From Papilionanthe hookeriana x Papilionanthe teres (taxonomy: Eukaryota > Streptophyta > Magnoliopsida > Asparagales > Orchidaceae): a stretch of DNA of 64,000 nt. Position numbers and translations under genes: made by a program. Each line of letters opens with the position of its first letter. Position 1 is the first letter of the stretch. The notes beneath the pieces were generated by a model. The model searched no databases, had not been told where the DNA came from, and saw nothing but the letters and a program-made list of their open reading frames with translations. Positions 34,741 through 47,000 of the stretch are shown in pieces. The stretch is from positions 12,801,324-12,865,323 of the forward strand of contig CM040430.1 of the NCBI GenBank assembly GCA_022702705.1, written 5' to 3'.

Positions 34741-37700
34741 TCGTCCAAGGTGCGAAATATCGACCGGCTTTCGCCTAAGTGAAAGCCAAAGCCTAGCAGA
34801 ATAACCCTGACTACGTGCCCCTCAACACGTGTCGAAAGGTCTCAAATGAATGTTTGGAGCTACGATAGACAACACATGCATCAAGCAAAGTTCCATAGCG
34901 CTCGAACGGACTTCGTACACTTGTGACATCAAAAATTGATGTCAACTATAGGTCTTCGTCAAAATTCTTTAATTTTCATTCAAATGCTATTGTTTAATTT
35001 TTTATGCAGAGTTCTCTTTAACAAGCAAGAGAAAATTTTGTTTTATTTTTGCAACTATTTTGTAAAGTTGTGCAGTTCACAAGTTAGTCATTCTAATCAA
35101 GCTAGAACTGCCAGCAACCTAGGGGTGTCGGGGGCAACAATCCCACCAAGAGTCGGTGAATAGTATCATAGGTCATTTCCTCTCCCTTATTGAAGGTCTT
35201 TGAGGCAAGAGATACTATTCTAATAATCTCACATCATATCACTCGCTTAAGCACACATAAGCATTACCGTCATTGTCCTAACCACCAGGACCTCAAACTT
35301 ACACAAGTCTGATGATCCATATGTGGTATACAAAAATATTCTCAGTTGCTCACAAGGATTTAAATGCCTTAGAAAAGACTTGAGCATTAAGTCGTTAATG
35401 TAGGATAAGTAGTGTGGGGTATTTTATTTGGAAATGTGAATTAACGAGTCCCGAGTCATATCTTGGTGGTTCGTTAAGGAATTCGTTTGGTATGTTATGT
35501 TTGATTGTTACATTTTGGGGATGATTACCTTCAACAAATCATGATAGGCGTGAATGTCCTATAAAACGTCTAAAATCTTATAAAGGAGTTAAGAGCGTGA
35601 CTCTAAATGACTTTAGAATCTTTCAGACCTTTCTGAGTTCATTTAGCCTCCTTATGTTGTTGAGTTAATCGACCCTGGTTGAATTAGGAATTGTATTATT
35701 ATTCTTTAGATTATACTCCGTGTATTATGTCTTGATTAAACTATAGGTAAGGGGAGTTAATCAATTCATTGACATCATGGGAAAACCCTAAATGTATGAT
35801 TATTATGTATTAGAGGATTATATATCTTCATCCTTCGATTAGGTTTGGACTTGTGGTACTTCAAAGATATTGTATCATGTAAACTTTATCCTCAAATTAT
35901 TCCTCAAATATTGTCATCTTGATTTACCATCAAGCTCCAAAAGGCTTTCAAGGGTAATCTTGTAAGTTTTAAAAGAGTTGTAAAGTGTATTTGATCTTGA
36001 TTCAAAGATTATATTTAGTTCAACTATTGATTGAGGGGTCGATATTAATGAATTTATCAATCTTATAATGTCATTCCCTCACTCTTGGATCATCCAAATC
36101 ATTACACATCTTCTTATGTCAAATAATTCAGATAATTATCATTATATCATTCTTTATAGAAACTGAGTGAATGGATTACTACCTAACTAACATTATGTTC
36201 AATCACTTTATTATGTTCAATCATTCTAATTTAATATCCCCTCCCATTTGTTTATCCAAAATATTAATTAAATTGGGGTTATGACATGAATTTCTAAAAT
36301 TATATTCATAAGCTTAGGGTTTATTTCTCATAACTACCTCATTTCTGATCATATGACTATGAAACTATGATGTTCCCTCACTCATAAGTTAATCAAGATA
36401 TTAGAGGAGACATTATATATTTTTTTATCTTTATTTTAATTTATGGAATTATTTTAATAAAAATTATGAATTTTTAAAGTTAATTAATTTAATTATTCAA
36501 CATAGGTTTTCTGCCCTTACAAAAGTTATGGGTTGTTAACCAAGGTCAGGGGGCCACTTAGGCAAATTGTGATGATTTTTTTAATTAAATTTAAATTTTA
36601 ATGATTTTTATATTGGTTTTGATGAATAAATAAATATATAATATATTTTAAATTCAAAATTTCAAGATTTATTTTTCATTGACTCCTCTGACTTCAAGGA
36701 AGTCATAGAAATTGATTTTATATTTTTATCATTTATATTTTATTTATTAGAATTATTTTTGTGTATAATTTATAAAAATTTAAGAAAAAAATTTTAAGTG
36801 TTTAAAAATACACTTTGGGTTTTAGAAAATTTATAAAAAAGTTTTAAAGGTACCATCTTTTATTGAAGTGATTTTACATCATCTTGACATATTTTGCATT
36901 TTTCCATTTTTTAATTATTATTTTAAGTATTTCTTATTTAAAAATATCCAAAAAAATGAACTTTTTATTTTGACTTCAATTTTATTTTTCTTGGATGTAT
37001 CTAACCTTAAGGAGTTAAACAAAATCAATTTCATATAATTTTTTTTTTATAATTTAATTTTTATAATTATTTTAGTGAGTAATCATAAATATCTTCAAAA
37101 AAAGTTTTAAGTATTAAAAATATATTTTTGGATACCTAAAAATTCAGGAAGACATTTTTAAGTTATTATCTTTAATAAGGGAAGATTTGGTGGCATTTTG
37201 AAATATTTTATATTTTTGTGATGTTTTTATTATTTTTATTATTTTTAAATACATAAAAATGAACTTTTTATTTTAATTACCATTTAATTTATTTTATGTG
37301 CCTCTAACCTTAGAGAACTCACCCAAAGTTGATTTTATATTTTTCTGATTTATATTTAAATTATTATAATTATTTTAAGCCAAAATTAGTGATATTATAG
37401 GAAAATATATTTATGCATTCAAAATACATTTTCTGGTTTTGAAAATTTTATGAGTGTTTTAAAGTGGCTTTCTTTAATTAGGGCAATTTTTTTGATTTTT
37501 TGAAATATATTTATATTTTTTAAATTTTTATTTTTTTTATTATTTTTTTTAAATACAATTTCTATTTTTGTTTTGATTTTATTTTTCTTTGGTTCCTCTC
37601 TGCTTTTTAAGTTTAGTGATATTTTTATGTTGTTTTTATGATTTTTCTACACCAAGAAATGAATTTTTAAAGTTTATGTATTTATTTAAATAAAAAACAC

Positions 37701-37799
37701 CATATTGATCTACTTATCCACGTTGGCACTGCGTCAATCTCGTCATATCTGAAGCTTAAGTTGTTTTGCACCTAACAAGTCTAAGTTTATTTGGTCATA

Positions 37800-38345
37800 T
37801 TCGAACGAAATACACGAAGATCATCAAAGTTAAGACATTAACCATGTACATCCATAAAATACTGTCTCACACACGTAAATATGAAAGTTTAGATGGTGAC
37901 TATATAAGTTCATAAAAAAAAAATAGAGTAGCGCGCATGTAAATAACAAAGTTTTGGAATTAGACGTGAAAATATATAAAATTAAGTTGCATGCGTGTAA
38001 ATCAAAAGAATAAATAAATAAAGTATTGGTGTCGGACTTTTTTTTTTTTGGAAATAACTTAGGTGTTAGGAATGTAAATATAGAAAAATCTAATGGCATA
38101 TATGTAAATCGGGCAAGCTCAATACGAGAGTTCATAATAATTAAATAATATGTGTATGAAGCTCAATTAAGTAGCCTAAGTGCAGATCCATTAAATAGTT
38201 GTGTGGTACGCATGGAGATTTCAAATTTAGGTGTTAGATGCGTAAATTTGTAAGAATTAAGCGGCATGCATTGAAAACTCTTTTTTTCTTTTTCTTTTAA
38301 TTTTTTTAAGTTTTTAAGGTGTTATGCATGTAAATATGAAAATGA
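37800..38345. repeat. Repeats related to the intronic MULE-type MITE
   Basis: Phrases such as ggtgttaggaatgtaaata and ggtgttagatgcgtaaattt, each followed by aagcggcatg-like words, occur near 38,060 and 38,240, with further partial units from 37,840. The same wording forms the terminal inverted repeats of the MITE at 48,761-49,011. I cannot define ends or a target duplication here. Confidence 0.4.
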
Positions 38346-38447
38346 AGAGGGGAGAGAGAGTTACTTACGTGCTATTGGAGTACTTTTGGTCCTTAGCATG
38401 GAATTATATTGTTTTTACTTATCATGAGGATAAGGTTTTATGAGGGC

Positions 38448-39138
38448 TAGGGGTGTAAACGAACCGAACACGAACGAACAGAGCTAGTGTTCGTGTTTGA
38501 AATGTTCGAACACATCACTGTTCGTGTTTGGTTCATTTGCTTATCGAACAAACACGAACTTCCTAGCGAACCGAACACGAACTCTTCACGAACAACGAGC
38601 TTTTTTGACAGCCCTAGCTTTGATAGGATACTTCCTCAAAATGAAGCAAATTGATCAGATATTCCGTACGCATCAGGTAACCCATACTTCCTCAAAATGA
38701 AGCAAACCGAATAAGGCGTTTAGGGTTTTGATTAGGGTTTTATTTTAATCTATAGTATAGTATATTAATTATAATATTATAATATTTATATTAATATAAT
38801 TAATACTATAATATTATTATTGTTATTAATAATTTATCATATATTATAATTTATAGAAGTTTAATTATTTAAAATATGATAAATTTTTATAATATATATA
38901 TTTTTTTAAAATATCATAAATTTTTTATATATAATTATTTTAAATTATTTTATATTTCGAACAATAACGAACCGAACACGAACAAACACGTCAATGTTCG
39001 TGCTTGGTTCGTTTAACAAACCAAACAAAAAAAATTGTTCGTGTTCGTCTCGTTTGCTTATCGAACAAATCGAACACGAACTTTTTGGTGAATCGAACAC
39101 GAATTGTTCGCGAACAACGAGCTTTTTTGATAGCCCTA
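38448..39138 (+). mobile_element. hAT-type nonautonomous transposon, copy 1, with 8-bp TSD
   Basis: The element begins TAGGGGTGTAAACG and ends GATAGCCCTA, so its ends are TAGGG...CCCTA inverted. It is flanked by a perfect 8-bp direct repeat atgagggc (38,440-38,447 and 39,139-39,146), the target-site size of hAT transposons. Inside are two blocks rich in gttcg/cgaac words: block A (38,448-38,616), which has both types of end (ends gacagcccta), and block B (about 38,950-39,138), separated by an AT-rich core. There is no transposase ORF, so it would depend on an autonomous hAT element elsewhere. It sits inside LTR copy 3. Confidence 0.85.
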
Positions 39139-40760
39139 ATGAGGGCTTGGGTGGGTAAGTTCTAATCATGGGGATTTGGGTTTAGCTTATTTTAGAGTGA
39201 ATCATGGGAGTGGTTAAGTGTTTTTCATAGGATCTTAAAAGAGAGTCATCCTTTTGTTACTTAAGGAGTGGTGATATGGAATGACTAAGGTGGCTCACAT
39301 GTGGCTTGGGTAAGGCTTCATGGCTTGCATGTGACTTGGCCTAATATATAAAAATAGGGCATTTAAATGATGTGTTGATGTAAATCCAAATATGAAGAAA
39401 TTTTATCATGTATGGCATGGTGTATGGTTTGATTTTGGATGATGAGAAGATTTGTCATGTGGGCTTTTGGATATGGGCTTTTAAAATTAAATATGAGAAG
39501 GTTGATTTTGGGTTTGAATTACGGGCTTTTTAAAATTATTCATGAAAGCTTGGTTTTGGGCTTTAATTATGATTTTTTTAAAATTATTCATGAAGGCTTG
39601 GTTTTGGGCTTTTGAAAATTGATCATAGGTATTTGAAATTGGGCTTGAGAATATGTCATGATGAATTCATAAATGGAGATAAAGGGTTTGAATAATTTGG
39701 AGATTATGATGAAATGGGGACAATTTTGGGAATTTATGTGAAAGAGGGGTATTTATGGTATTTTAGTAAAAATTGGGTATTTTTGTCAATTTGAAATTTT
39801 GGGCAATCAAGTAATTTAAGGGTATTTAAAATTATTTTTTTATGAAGAAGTGAGCATTTAGGATTGGTTTAGGTGAAGTTTTGAGGGAAATTGAAGATTT
39901 TGGCAAATTTTGGGCCATGAGGGGTATTTTGGTAATTTTGGTCAATTTAGTGGTATTTTGGGAATTTTAGCCAATTTAGGGGTATTTTAGGAATTTTTAT
40001 GAAATTATGGTGTTTTGGTCAATTTGGATGGTTTGAAGTAATTTGATATAATTTTTGGAGAGAATTTGAGAATTTAGGCAATTTTGAGAAAATTAAGGTT
40101 TCATGGGCATTTTAGTAATTTTGGGAAAATTTAGGTGTAAAAGGACAAAGTTGGTGTTTTTGGTGACTTTGGGATTTATTGAAGATGCTAATAGTAAGAT
40201 TACCTTTTTTTTTTAGCCATGAGACCAAGGGGAGAGCCCATTTTAGACCCTCTATGTATTAGTCTTGCCCACCCTAGCCAGGGATAAGGGTTGGGGACCA
40301 CCCACATGAGTTTCCAAAAAAGTGGAAAATGATTAGGTGAAAATGATTCCAGGGTTTGGGATTAGATGAATAGGTTCAAGTGTGTGTGTGCAAGACTGAA
40401 GAAGTATATACCACCCAGAGCTAACTCTAAGACCAGACTATCCTATAGGGACTCATCTCTGAATCCTCACATATTGGCCTTAACCTTCCAAGTGTTGAAG
40501 GTTTATGACCATCCATGTAAGGTTCAAAAACATCTAGGAGTGGTTTGAATTTCTATGTGGTGGGTTCCATCTCTAGTATTCTAGGATAGTTATGGGAAAA
40601 GTCCTATGGCTAGATCCTAAGCATTAAGAGGAAGGAAATATCTCACCAAAAATGAGGTCAACATCCAGACGAGCAGAGAGTTCCTGCACAGGATTCACAG
40701 CAAACCCCCGACAACTCCCTCAAGAGGACCGACTGCCGCCACTAACGATCAAATCTTGAC

Positions 40761-40961
40761 TAGGGCTGTCAAAAAAACTCATTGTTCGCGAACAGTTCAT
40801 GTTCGGTTCGTCAAGGAGTTTGTGTTCGATTCGTTCGATAAGTAAACGAGACGAACACGAACAATTTTTTTCGTTCGGTTAGTTAAACGAACCAAACACG
40901 AACAATGATGCGTTTGTTCGTGTTCGAATCATTATTGTTCGAAATATAAAATAATTTAAAA

Positions 40962-41015
<54 letters not shown>

Positions 41016-41374
41016 GATATTTTAAAAAATTAAAATTTATAAATTATAATATGTAATAAATTAATAATAATAATATATTAATATATTATATTAGTAATAT
41101 ATTAATATAGATATTATATATTTATATAATATAAGTTATATAATTAATCTAATATATTATTTATATATATTAATATTAGGGCTGTCAAACTGGCTCGTCG
41201 TTCGCGAACAGCTCGTTTTTTGCTCGTGTTCGACTCGTTTGTTAAGAAACGAACACGAACAATGACTTCACGAACAATTTCAAATACGAGCTTATTTCAA
41301 ACAAACTAAATTTTAAACGAACCGAACACGAACACAAGCTATGTTCGTTCGTGTTCGGTTCGTTTAAGCCCCTA
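40761..41374 (-). mobile_element. hAT-type nonautonomous transposon, copy 2, inverted, with 8-bp TSD
   Basis: This starts TAGGGCTGTCAAA and ends TTAAGCCCCTA, flanked by a perfect 8-bp repeat atcttgac (40,753-40,760 and 41,375-41,382). Compared with 38,448-39,138 it is inverted: block C (40,761 to about 40,940) matches block B, a (TA)n-rich core follows (40,965-41,170), and block D (41,177-41,374), which starts with its own TAGGGCTGTC, matches block A. No transposase is encoded. The two copies differ mainly in core length. Confidence 0.87.
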
Positions 41375-41382
41375 ATCTTGAC

Positions 41383-42720
41383 TGCTCGCTACTCCATGAA
41401 CTGGAGGACAGTGCTCCCCCGCTGGGCCCACTAGTTAGAGATCTATCACGGGCAAGGGGTCGGGCAGCTGATGAACTACTGGGGTTGACATCGGTGGAAG
41501 CCTAACATCTACGACTTGCAGAATGACCACCACAGTAGGAGTGGATTTAGCGGCATCTTTCGGCGTCCCACCGTTATGGCGATACTTCAATCTGGCCAAT
41601 TCATTTATGAATCTTTCTAGGAAAGAGACTATCTTAAAGGTCATCTCTCTCCCACTTGTGTCATGACGACCCGCTTGCCTGTGGCAGCTGCTGAGGAAGG
41701 ATTGAGGCAACCAACGACCCGCTTGCCTGTGGCAGCTGCTGAGGAAGGATTGAGGCAACCACTCCTTCCAGCTCCATTCCACTCGCCTTGGCTAGGAAGA
41801 TCGGTTGGCCCTTAACATTCGTGCCCAGACAAGACTCTGAAACCTCTTAGCAAAGCCTCCTCAGTAACTAACCTCAAAGTTATCAAATGAGTCGACTACG
41901 TTGACCAAATTAAACTCATCCTTCGCTCGTTTTACTTTCATCACTACTTTCTTCTTCTTTGTGGAGGAAGAGATTTGAAACCACACCTTTGTTAGCCTTT
42001 GAGGATTCACAACGATCCGGTTCGAACTGACTACCACAAGGCTCAGTCACACACATTTATAGAGCATACGGGCACGAAATCCCAAGAGAAGTTAAATGTT
42101 CAAATAAATTCACAATTTTAATGCTAACGATTAATTAATAAATTTTTCTGCCCTTTTTGTAGTTGTCACTGTCAATGAGTAGAAAAACTCAGGAAACTAA
42201 TACGTATACACCAGAAATGTCTGCACGAATCTCAAAGGGAATGAACAATCGAGATGAAGGAACTTTCCTTCGAGGTAATCAACCAAACGACGATTCAACA
42301 CTGAGCAAGAGAACCCGCGTCTCCGAGCATGGGATAGGTCTAAGCTCTGGAGATGGATCCCCTCTTGATAAAGGCGAGGTCCACCGAGCGTGAGGCGCAG
42401 ATCATCCCAACAGCAAAGTCTCGCCAAATACCTTGTACAATAAGCGATAAGATCTGTCCAAGGACTTGCAAGATAGGGAGATCCGACCAAAGCAAAAAAC
42501 CTATCATGTATACAAGAGATATGCCTTGTAAGGCTCAGTTAAACAGCAAGTGAATCGTGACTCACTCAACCGCAGTTGACCGACTGACCCGGGGCGAGTG
42601 AGATCGGCTTACTGCCGAGCGCCTCGACCAACCGACATGCACTTCGGAAGGCATTGTTATTACTCGATCGATCGCCTCAATCAGCTGAGCTTAGACAAGT
42701 CGGTATGTCGATTACTCCTA
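41383..42720. other. Decayed retroelement-like DNA with a perfect 48-bp duplication
   Basis: A minus-strand frame at 41,435-41,782 reads SFLERFINELARLKYRHNGG and a Pro/Val-rich tail; another, at 42,197-42,490, has no recognised domain. The unit starting acgacccgcttgcctgtggc is repeated exactly at 41,666 and 41,714. The region right of LTR copy 3 would be internal sequence of a further element if copy 3 is a 3' LTR. I assign no gene. Confidence 0.4.
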
Positions 42721-43900
42721 TGTTAAAATTCAAATTATAATATAAATATGGTACAAAATTCATATAACTAATTAGAGCATGAATCATGTTAAGAACAATT
42801 TCCATAACTATTCCCTCATTGCTGTAATTGTACAAAATACGTTTCTATAAATATGAGACAAAAATACTAGTAAATGGCACTCTTGCCTGATTATCTATAT
42901 AGTAAACTCCTGACTCATTCTACTCTCTTTTTTATTTATATATCTAATGCATAAAGTGTAATTTTTACATCCATATCACTTTATCTATATATAAAAAAAA
43001 TGTATTTCATAATTTAAAATTTAAAATAGTTATATTTATGATATGATATAAAAGATTTGGGAGTTCCAAATGCAAAAAGTAAGATTTGTGAATTAGATAT
43101 ATAAATTCACAGAAATTATGTGGTATATTTGTAAATGCTCCTTAAATAAATGAATCATAAATTTATAAAAATTATGTTGCTCAATTATCAATGTTAAAGT
43201 AGATTGTTATCACTATCAATCAAACTCTAGACTATAAATATCACTCAAGAATAGAGCCGTTAATGACCGATCTCGAGCTGGGGTCTGCTCAAAATTAACT
43301 CGAATCTCAAAATTAACTCGAAAAAAATTAAATTTAAAGTTCGGCTCGTAGTTCGGCTCATTTATTTCTATCAGATCCCGATCCAAATAAAATTCAAATC
43401 AATATTCAGGTTAAATTTGTTAATTTCACATTCATGATGAACATAATTGTTAACGATACAATTTTGAGCCGAGATAAAATTGACTCAAAATTAACTCGAA
43501 AAAAATTCGATCTAAAATTTTACCATAACTATTTCATTATACTCTTAAGAGTCAAAATTTAAATTAAATTTTTTAATGATTAATGATATTCCATCTAAAT
43601 TTACAGCGCTACCCCTACAATTGGTGTAATCTTCCCGTCCTTTCCTTCCAGTTTCGAGCGTACGCACTAGGCGAATAATCCGACAAATCGGAAATAACAA
43701 GCCGAGCCATAGCCTATGTATTAAATCCATTGGACTCTTATTAATTATATTATCAGTGGACTCACAGCCATGCCCAACTCTTCAAGATTCGTGCAATCCA
43801 TTGAACCTATTTGTATACAAATCTTAAAGCAATCTCAAGGATTGCGATTTCATTGTACGAGCTAACACATGATCAGCAAGTTTGAAGTGGGTACCACCAC
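42721..43900. other. AT-rich intergenic DNA upstream of the MRS2 gene
   Basis: Mostly AT-rich with no gene. The word caaaattaactcgaa occurs at about 43,291, 43,308 and 43,486, marking a small dispersed or tandem repeat. A piece at 43,080-43,150 resembles one end of the MULE-type MITE family. I see no clear TATA box that can be tied to the transcript start. Confidence 0.5.
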
Positions 43901-43929
43901 CTGGTTCCCTCCGTTGATTGATTAGCAAA

Positions 43930-44087
43930 CACTAACAATTAAAATTGAGGAGGCGGGGAGCAGACCAGATACTGTGAAGGAGCGCTCTCTCTCTATCTCT
44001 CCGTCGATTGAGAGAGATTTTTGCGTTCCGGTGATCATCGGAGGTGATGTGATCGTTCTCGTGGTTGGGAGAGTGAGTTTTGAGCTT
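43930..44087 (+). promoter_or_regulatory. MRS2 5' leader with a start-stop upstream ORF (ATGTGA)
   Basis: The stretch before the MRS2 start has a pyrimidine-rich tract (gctctctctctatctctcc, 43,983-44,001) and only one upstream ATG, at 44,047-44,049. It is followed at once by TGA (44,050-44,052), giving a minimal uORF that ends 35 bases before the main ATG. Such AUG-stop elements can slow translation of plant transporter mRNAs; the boron channel NIP5;1 (AUGUAA) is the known example. Whether it acts here is inference, and the transcription start is not determined. Confidence 0.45.
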
Positions 44088-47000
44088 ATGGCTGGATTAG
44101 TGGTGCGCGAGGGGGCGGCGACGCCGACTGCAGCGATGGAGGGGTTAAAGAAGAAGGCGGCGGCGAGGAGCTGGATTCTGCTGGATTCTACTGGGGAAGA
44201 GACAATCCTGGATGTGGATAAGTATGCAATCATGCACCGAGTTCAGATCCATGCGCGGGATCTGCGGATCCTCGACCCCCTCCTCTCATATCCTTCTACT
44301 ATATTGGGCAGGGAACAGGCGATTGTTCTCAATCTCGAGGTGCTTGATATGAGTCCTCTTTTGCTCGTCTGTGTTGTTGTTTCGTTCTTTGGGTTTATTT
44401 GTTTGTTTGTTTAGTGCTGATGATTTGATTGGTTTGTTTGACGAGCAGCATATCAAGGCGATTATAACTTCTGAGGAGGTACACTGTTTCTTTTTTTTTT
44501 CTTTGGATTCGAAAATGTCTGCTAGGTTTGCTAGTAATTGTTTTATTATTATTATTATTATTTGATTGTTGGCTTGGAGCAGGTTCTGCTGAGGGATCCT
44601 TTCGATGACAATGTTATCCCGATTGTGGAGGAACTTCGGAGACGCCTACAGCATATGGCTACGCAGCAAGGGGAAGGGAGGGAGAACTTGAGTGGTTTGC
44701 ATGATTTAGAAGTTCCTGATGAAGATGGTAAGTTGAGCTTATTTCAATCTAGAAAATCGCACATTCATCTGAAATGATGCTTCATCTGTGAACGCACAGA
44801 TCAATCTTTGCTTTGAATCTGCTTCCAGCAGTTTTATTTAAAAAATAAAAAAAATGCTTTTCATTAGTTTCTTAAGGAACAAGATTAATTGCAGGCTCTG
44901 CACTTCAATTGCAACAGCATTAAACAACGACACACTAGAAGATAGGAACTTTTGCAACATAGGAAAATGATATTCCATTATCAATTTCTACAATAGCATC
45001 CTGATTATTCACCTTGTTATAAATAATAGTTCGTGTTTGTTATACATGAAAATAATAATCAATGCAAATTTTGCAAATTAAATAATATCCATATAAATGT
45101 AAAATAAAGCATGCAAACTAGTTGTTTTAGAAAGGGTAATTATTCTATGAAGATAATGTTGTATTAAATTTTATCACTATCTTATATTGATGAATCAATG
45201 GAGGTCAACAAGCTCTCTTCTAGAAACACTGAGGTGATCTACCACAAAATTTTCTTGGAGCTATCTATAAAATGGTTCTCTTAATAAATAAGACGAAGTT
45301 CCACCACTCATGCTTTAAGCTTTAAATAAGTAGAAGCTCCACCCCTTGTGTAATATCTCCTTATAAAATGTTTTGGAGAGATCATCATAGAGAATAGCAT
45401 TTGCTTGGCATAAAATTCACCCTTAATTAATGGTCACAGTGAGAAAGATGTGAATTGATTTCAGTTGAACCATTTAAGAAAAGGTCTCTAATGGTCAATT
45501 TTATGAACTTTTGTATGTTTTTTGCCTCCGATGAGACGATTTGGTTCAAGCCTCTTTGAAAGAAGTTGGTGCACCTTGCCCCACTAGCATTCAACACATC
45601 TCCAATAGTCACTTTTAGATGAAGATGGTAGATGATCACATTCTTGCTTTGCATCTTACCAAGCACCTTGTGATTCACTTGAGCTGATCTAGCAGACCAC
45701 ATATCAGCAATATCATGTTTGAGAGTGTCGTGAAAAACAACGGCAATAGAGTAAAAAACGCAACAAAGAGGCGAATACGGGAGAGAAAGATAGACTAATT
45801 TGCAATTTTGGGATACAAGAGTTCTCATGCGGCCAGAGAGCTTGCCTTCCAATTTGATTCTTCTGCGATGCATTTATGGATGGTGGACCCGATCTTTTTT
45901 CTCCCAAAATAAGATGTGGTGGGATCCTATTTAGGAAGAGGATTAGGCGGGATCCAAAAAAGGAGAAAGCTGTAGAAGCTTTTAAAGGAGGAGATTAAAT
46001 TAAGAAACAATTTAATTTGCTTCCTTAATCAAAAGTGGACTGGGTTCCACCAATCTCAACAGAGGGTTATGCCATAATTAGAACTGTCAGCAAATATAAC
46101 ATAAAGCTTATTCACATTTCTCTATTTAATGATAAAGTTACCATAAACGTTTACATTATAGAAAATTCATAGTTTATATAAACATTACAATGTCTTTTAT
46201 ATGTTATTTGAAACATAAAAAATAAACAATAAACTTCTATGTCAAGAATACAATACCCATCGCTGATAAATGAAAGCTAAGCCAATAAACGAAGCTCTTT
46301 CATTTGTATTTTCATTATAATCAATACTCTAATCAAGAATGCAAATGTCATCAAACAATATCCTAGCTTCAGGAAAAAGCTAAGATGGTGGAAAACCAAT
46401 TAGAAATTTTATAGTTTGTATGTTAACTTGCTTTAGTAATGCAACCTCATTCTCTAAAAATTGGATTTGTGTCTTGTTGGTTATAGAGTGGAGAGCCGAG
46501 AAGATATCCTGTGCCTTATTTGGTTACTAACTTTGAATTTACAGAAGGTGTTTCTTGTCCACGCGGAATTTGAAAATATCTATTTTTCTACCAATTATGA
46601 TTTGCCTGCCTCTTCACTTCTACGTTGTTGAGAGCACTTATATAAGATGTTCCCCATCCTTAGGAACTTTGAACTTTATCATAGATTTTCATCTTTGATT
46701 CTCCGCATTCTTCTTGCATCCATTTTTTTCAGTAAATCGGCTCCGTATAATGGTCTCTACGTCATTGACCACTTTTTATGGATCTTGGTTGATTAATTAG
46801 GATTTGATGCAAGTCTTCCAATTTGTTTACTTGGTGTTTTTGAAGTTGGGAATTTGAAGATGAGACATGGTTGAAGTCTCTGAAACTTATCCATAATTGT
46901 GATCTATAATCATGGACAAAATCAATGTGCTTGAATGTAAGCGACTTACTGCATTTGGGAATTCAAGACTAAGTCAATGTAGATCATCATGCACAATCAT

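Larger units (their letters stand above)
34400..40699 (-). repeat. Very long gypsy LTR, copy 3, with a transposon inside
   Basis: The terminal part (40,240-40,665) matches copies 1 and 2: ccacatgag, gtgtgtgtg, tttgaatttctatgtggtgggt, agatcctaagcattaagag and a final caccaaaaatgaggtcaaca. The middle (36,500-40,240) matches copy 2 at scattered blocks. The left edge is uncertain; a two-unit repeat at 34,414-34,740 may belong to it. On the minus strand the start would be TGTTGACC at 40,665 or TGTGAATCC at 40,699, the latter just after gttgtcgggggtttgc, a purine-rich stretch like the one beside copy 2. A 691-bp hAT-type element is inserted at 38,448-39,138. Confidence 0.5.

Noticed and set aside
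43974..44087. Upstream in-frame extension of the MRS2 reading frame
   Set aside because: It begins with GTG, not ATG; 44,088 is the first in-frame ATG and gives a normal-length N-terminus.
45427..45907. 148-residue antisense ORF in MRS2 intron 3
   Set aside because: No recognised domain and no splice or codon evidence. It is probably part of an inserted element, so it is mentioned only within the intron entry.
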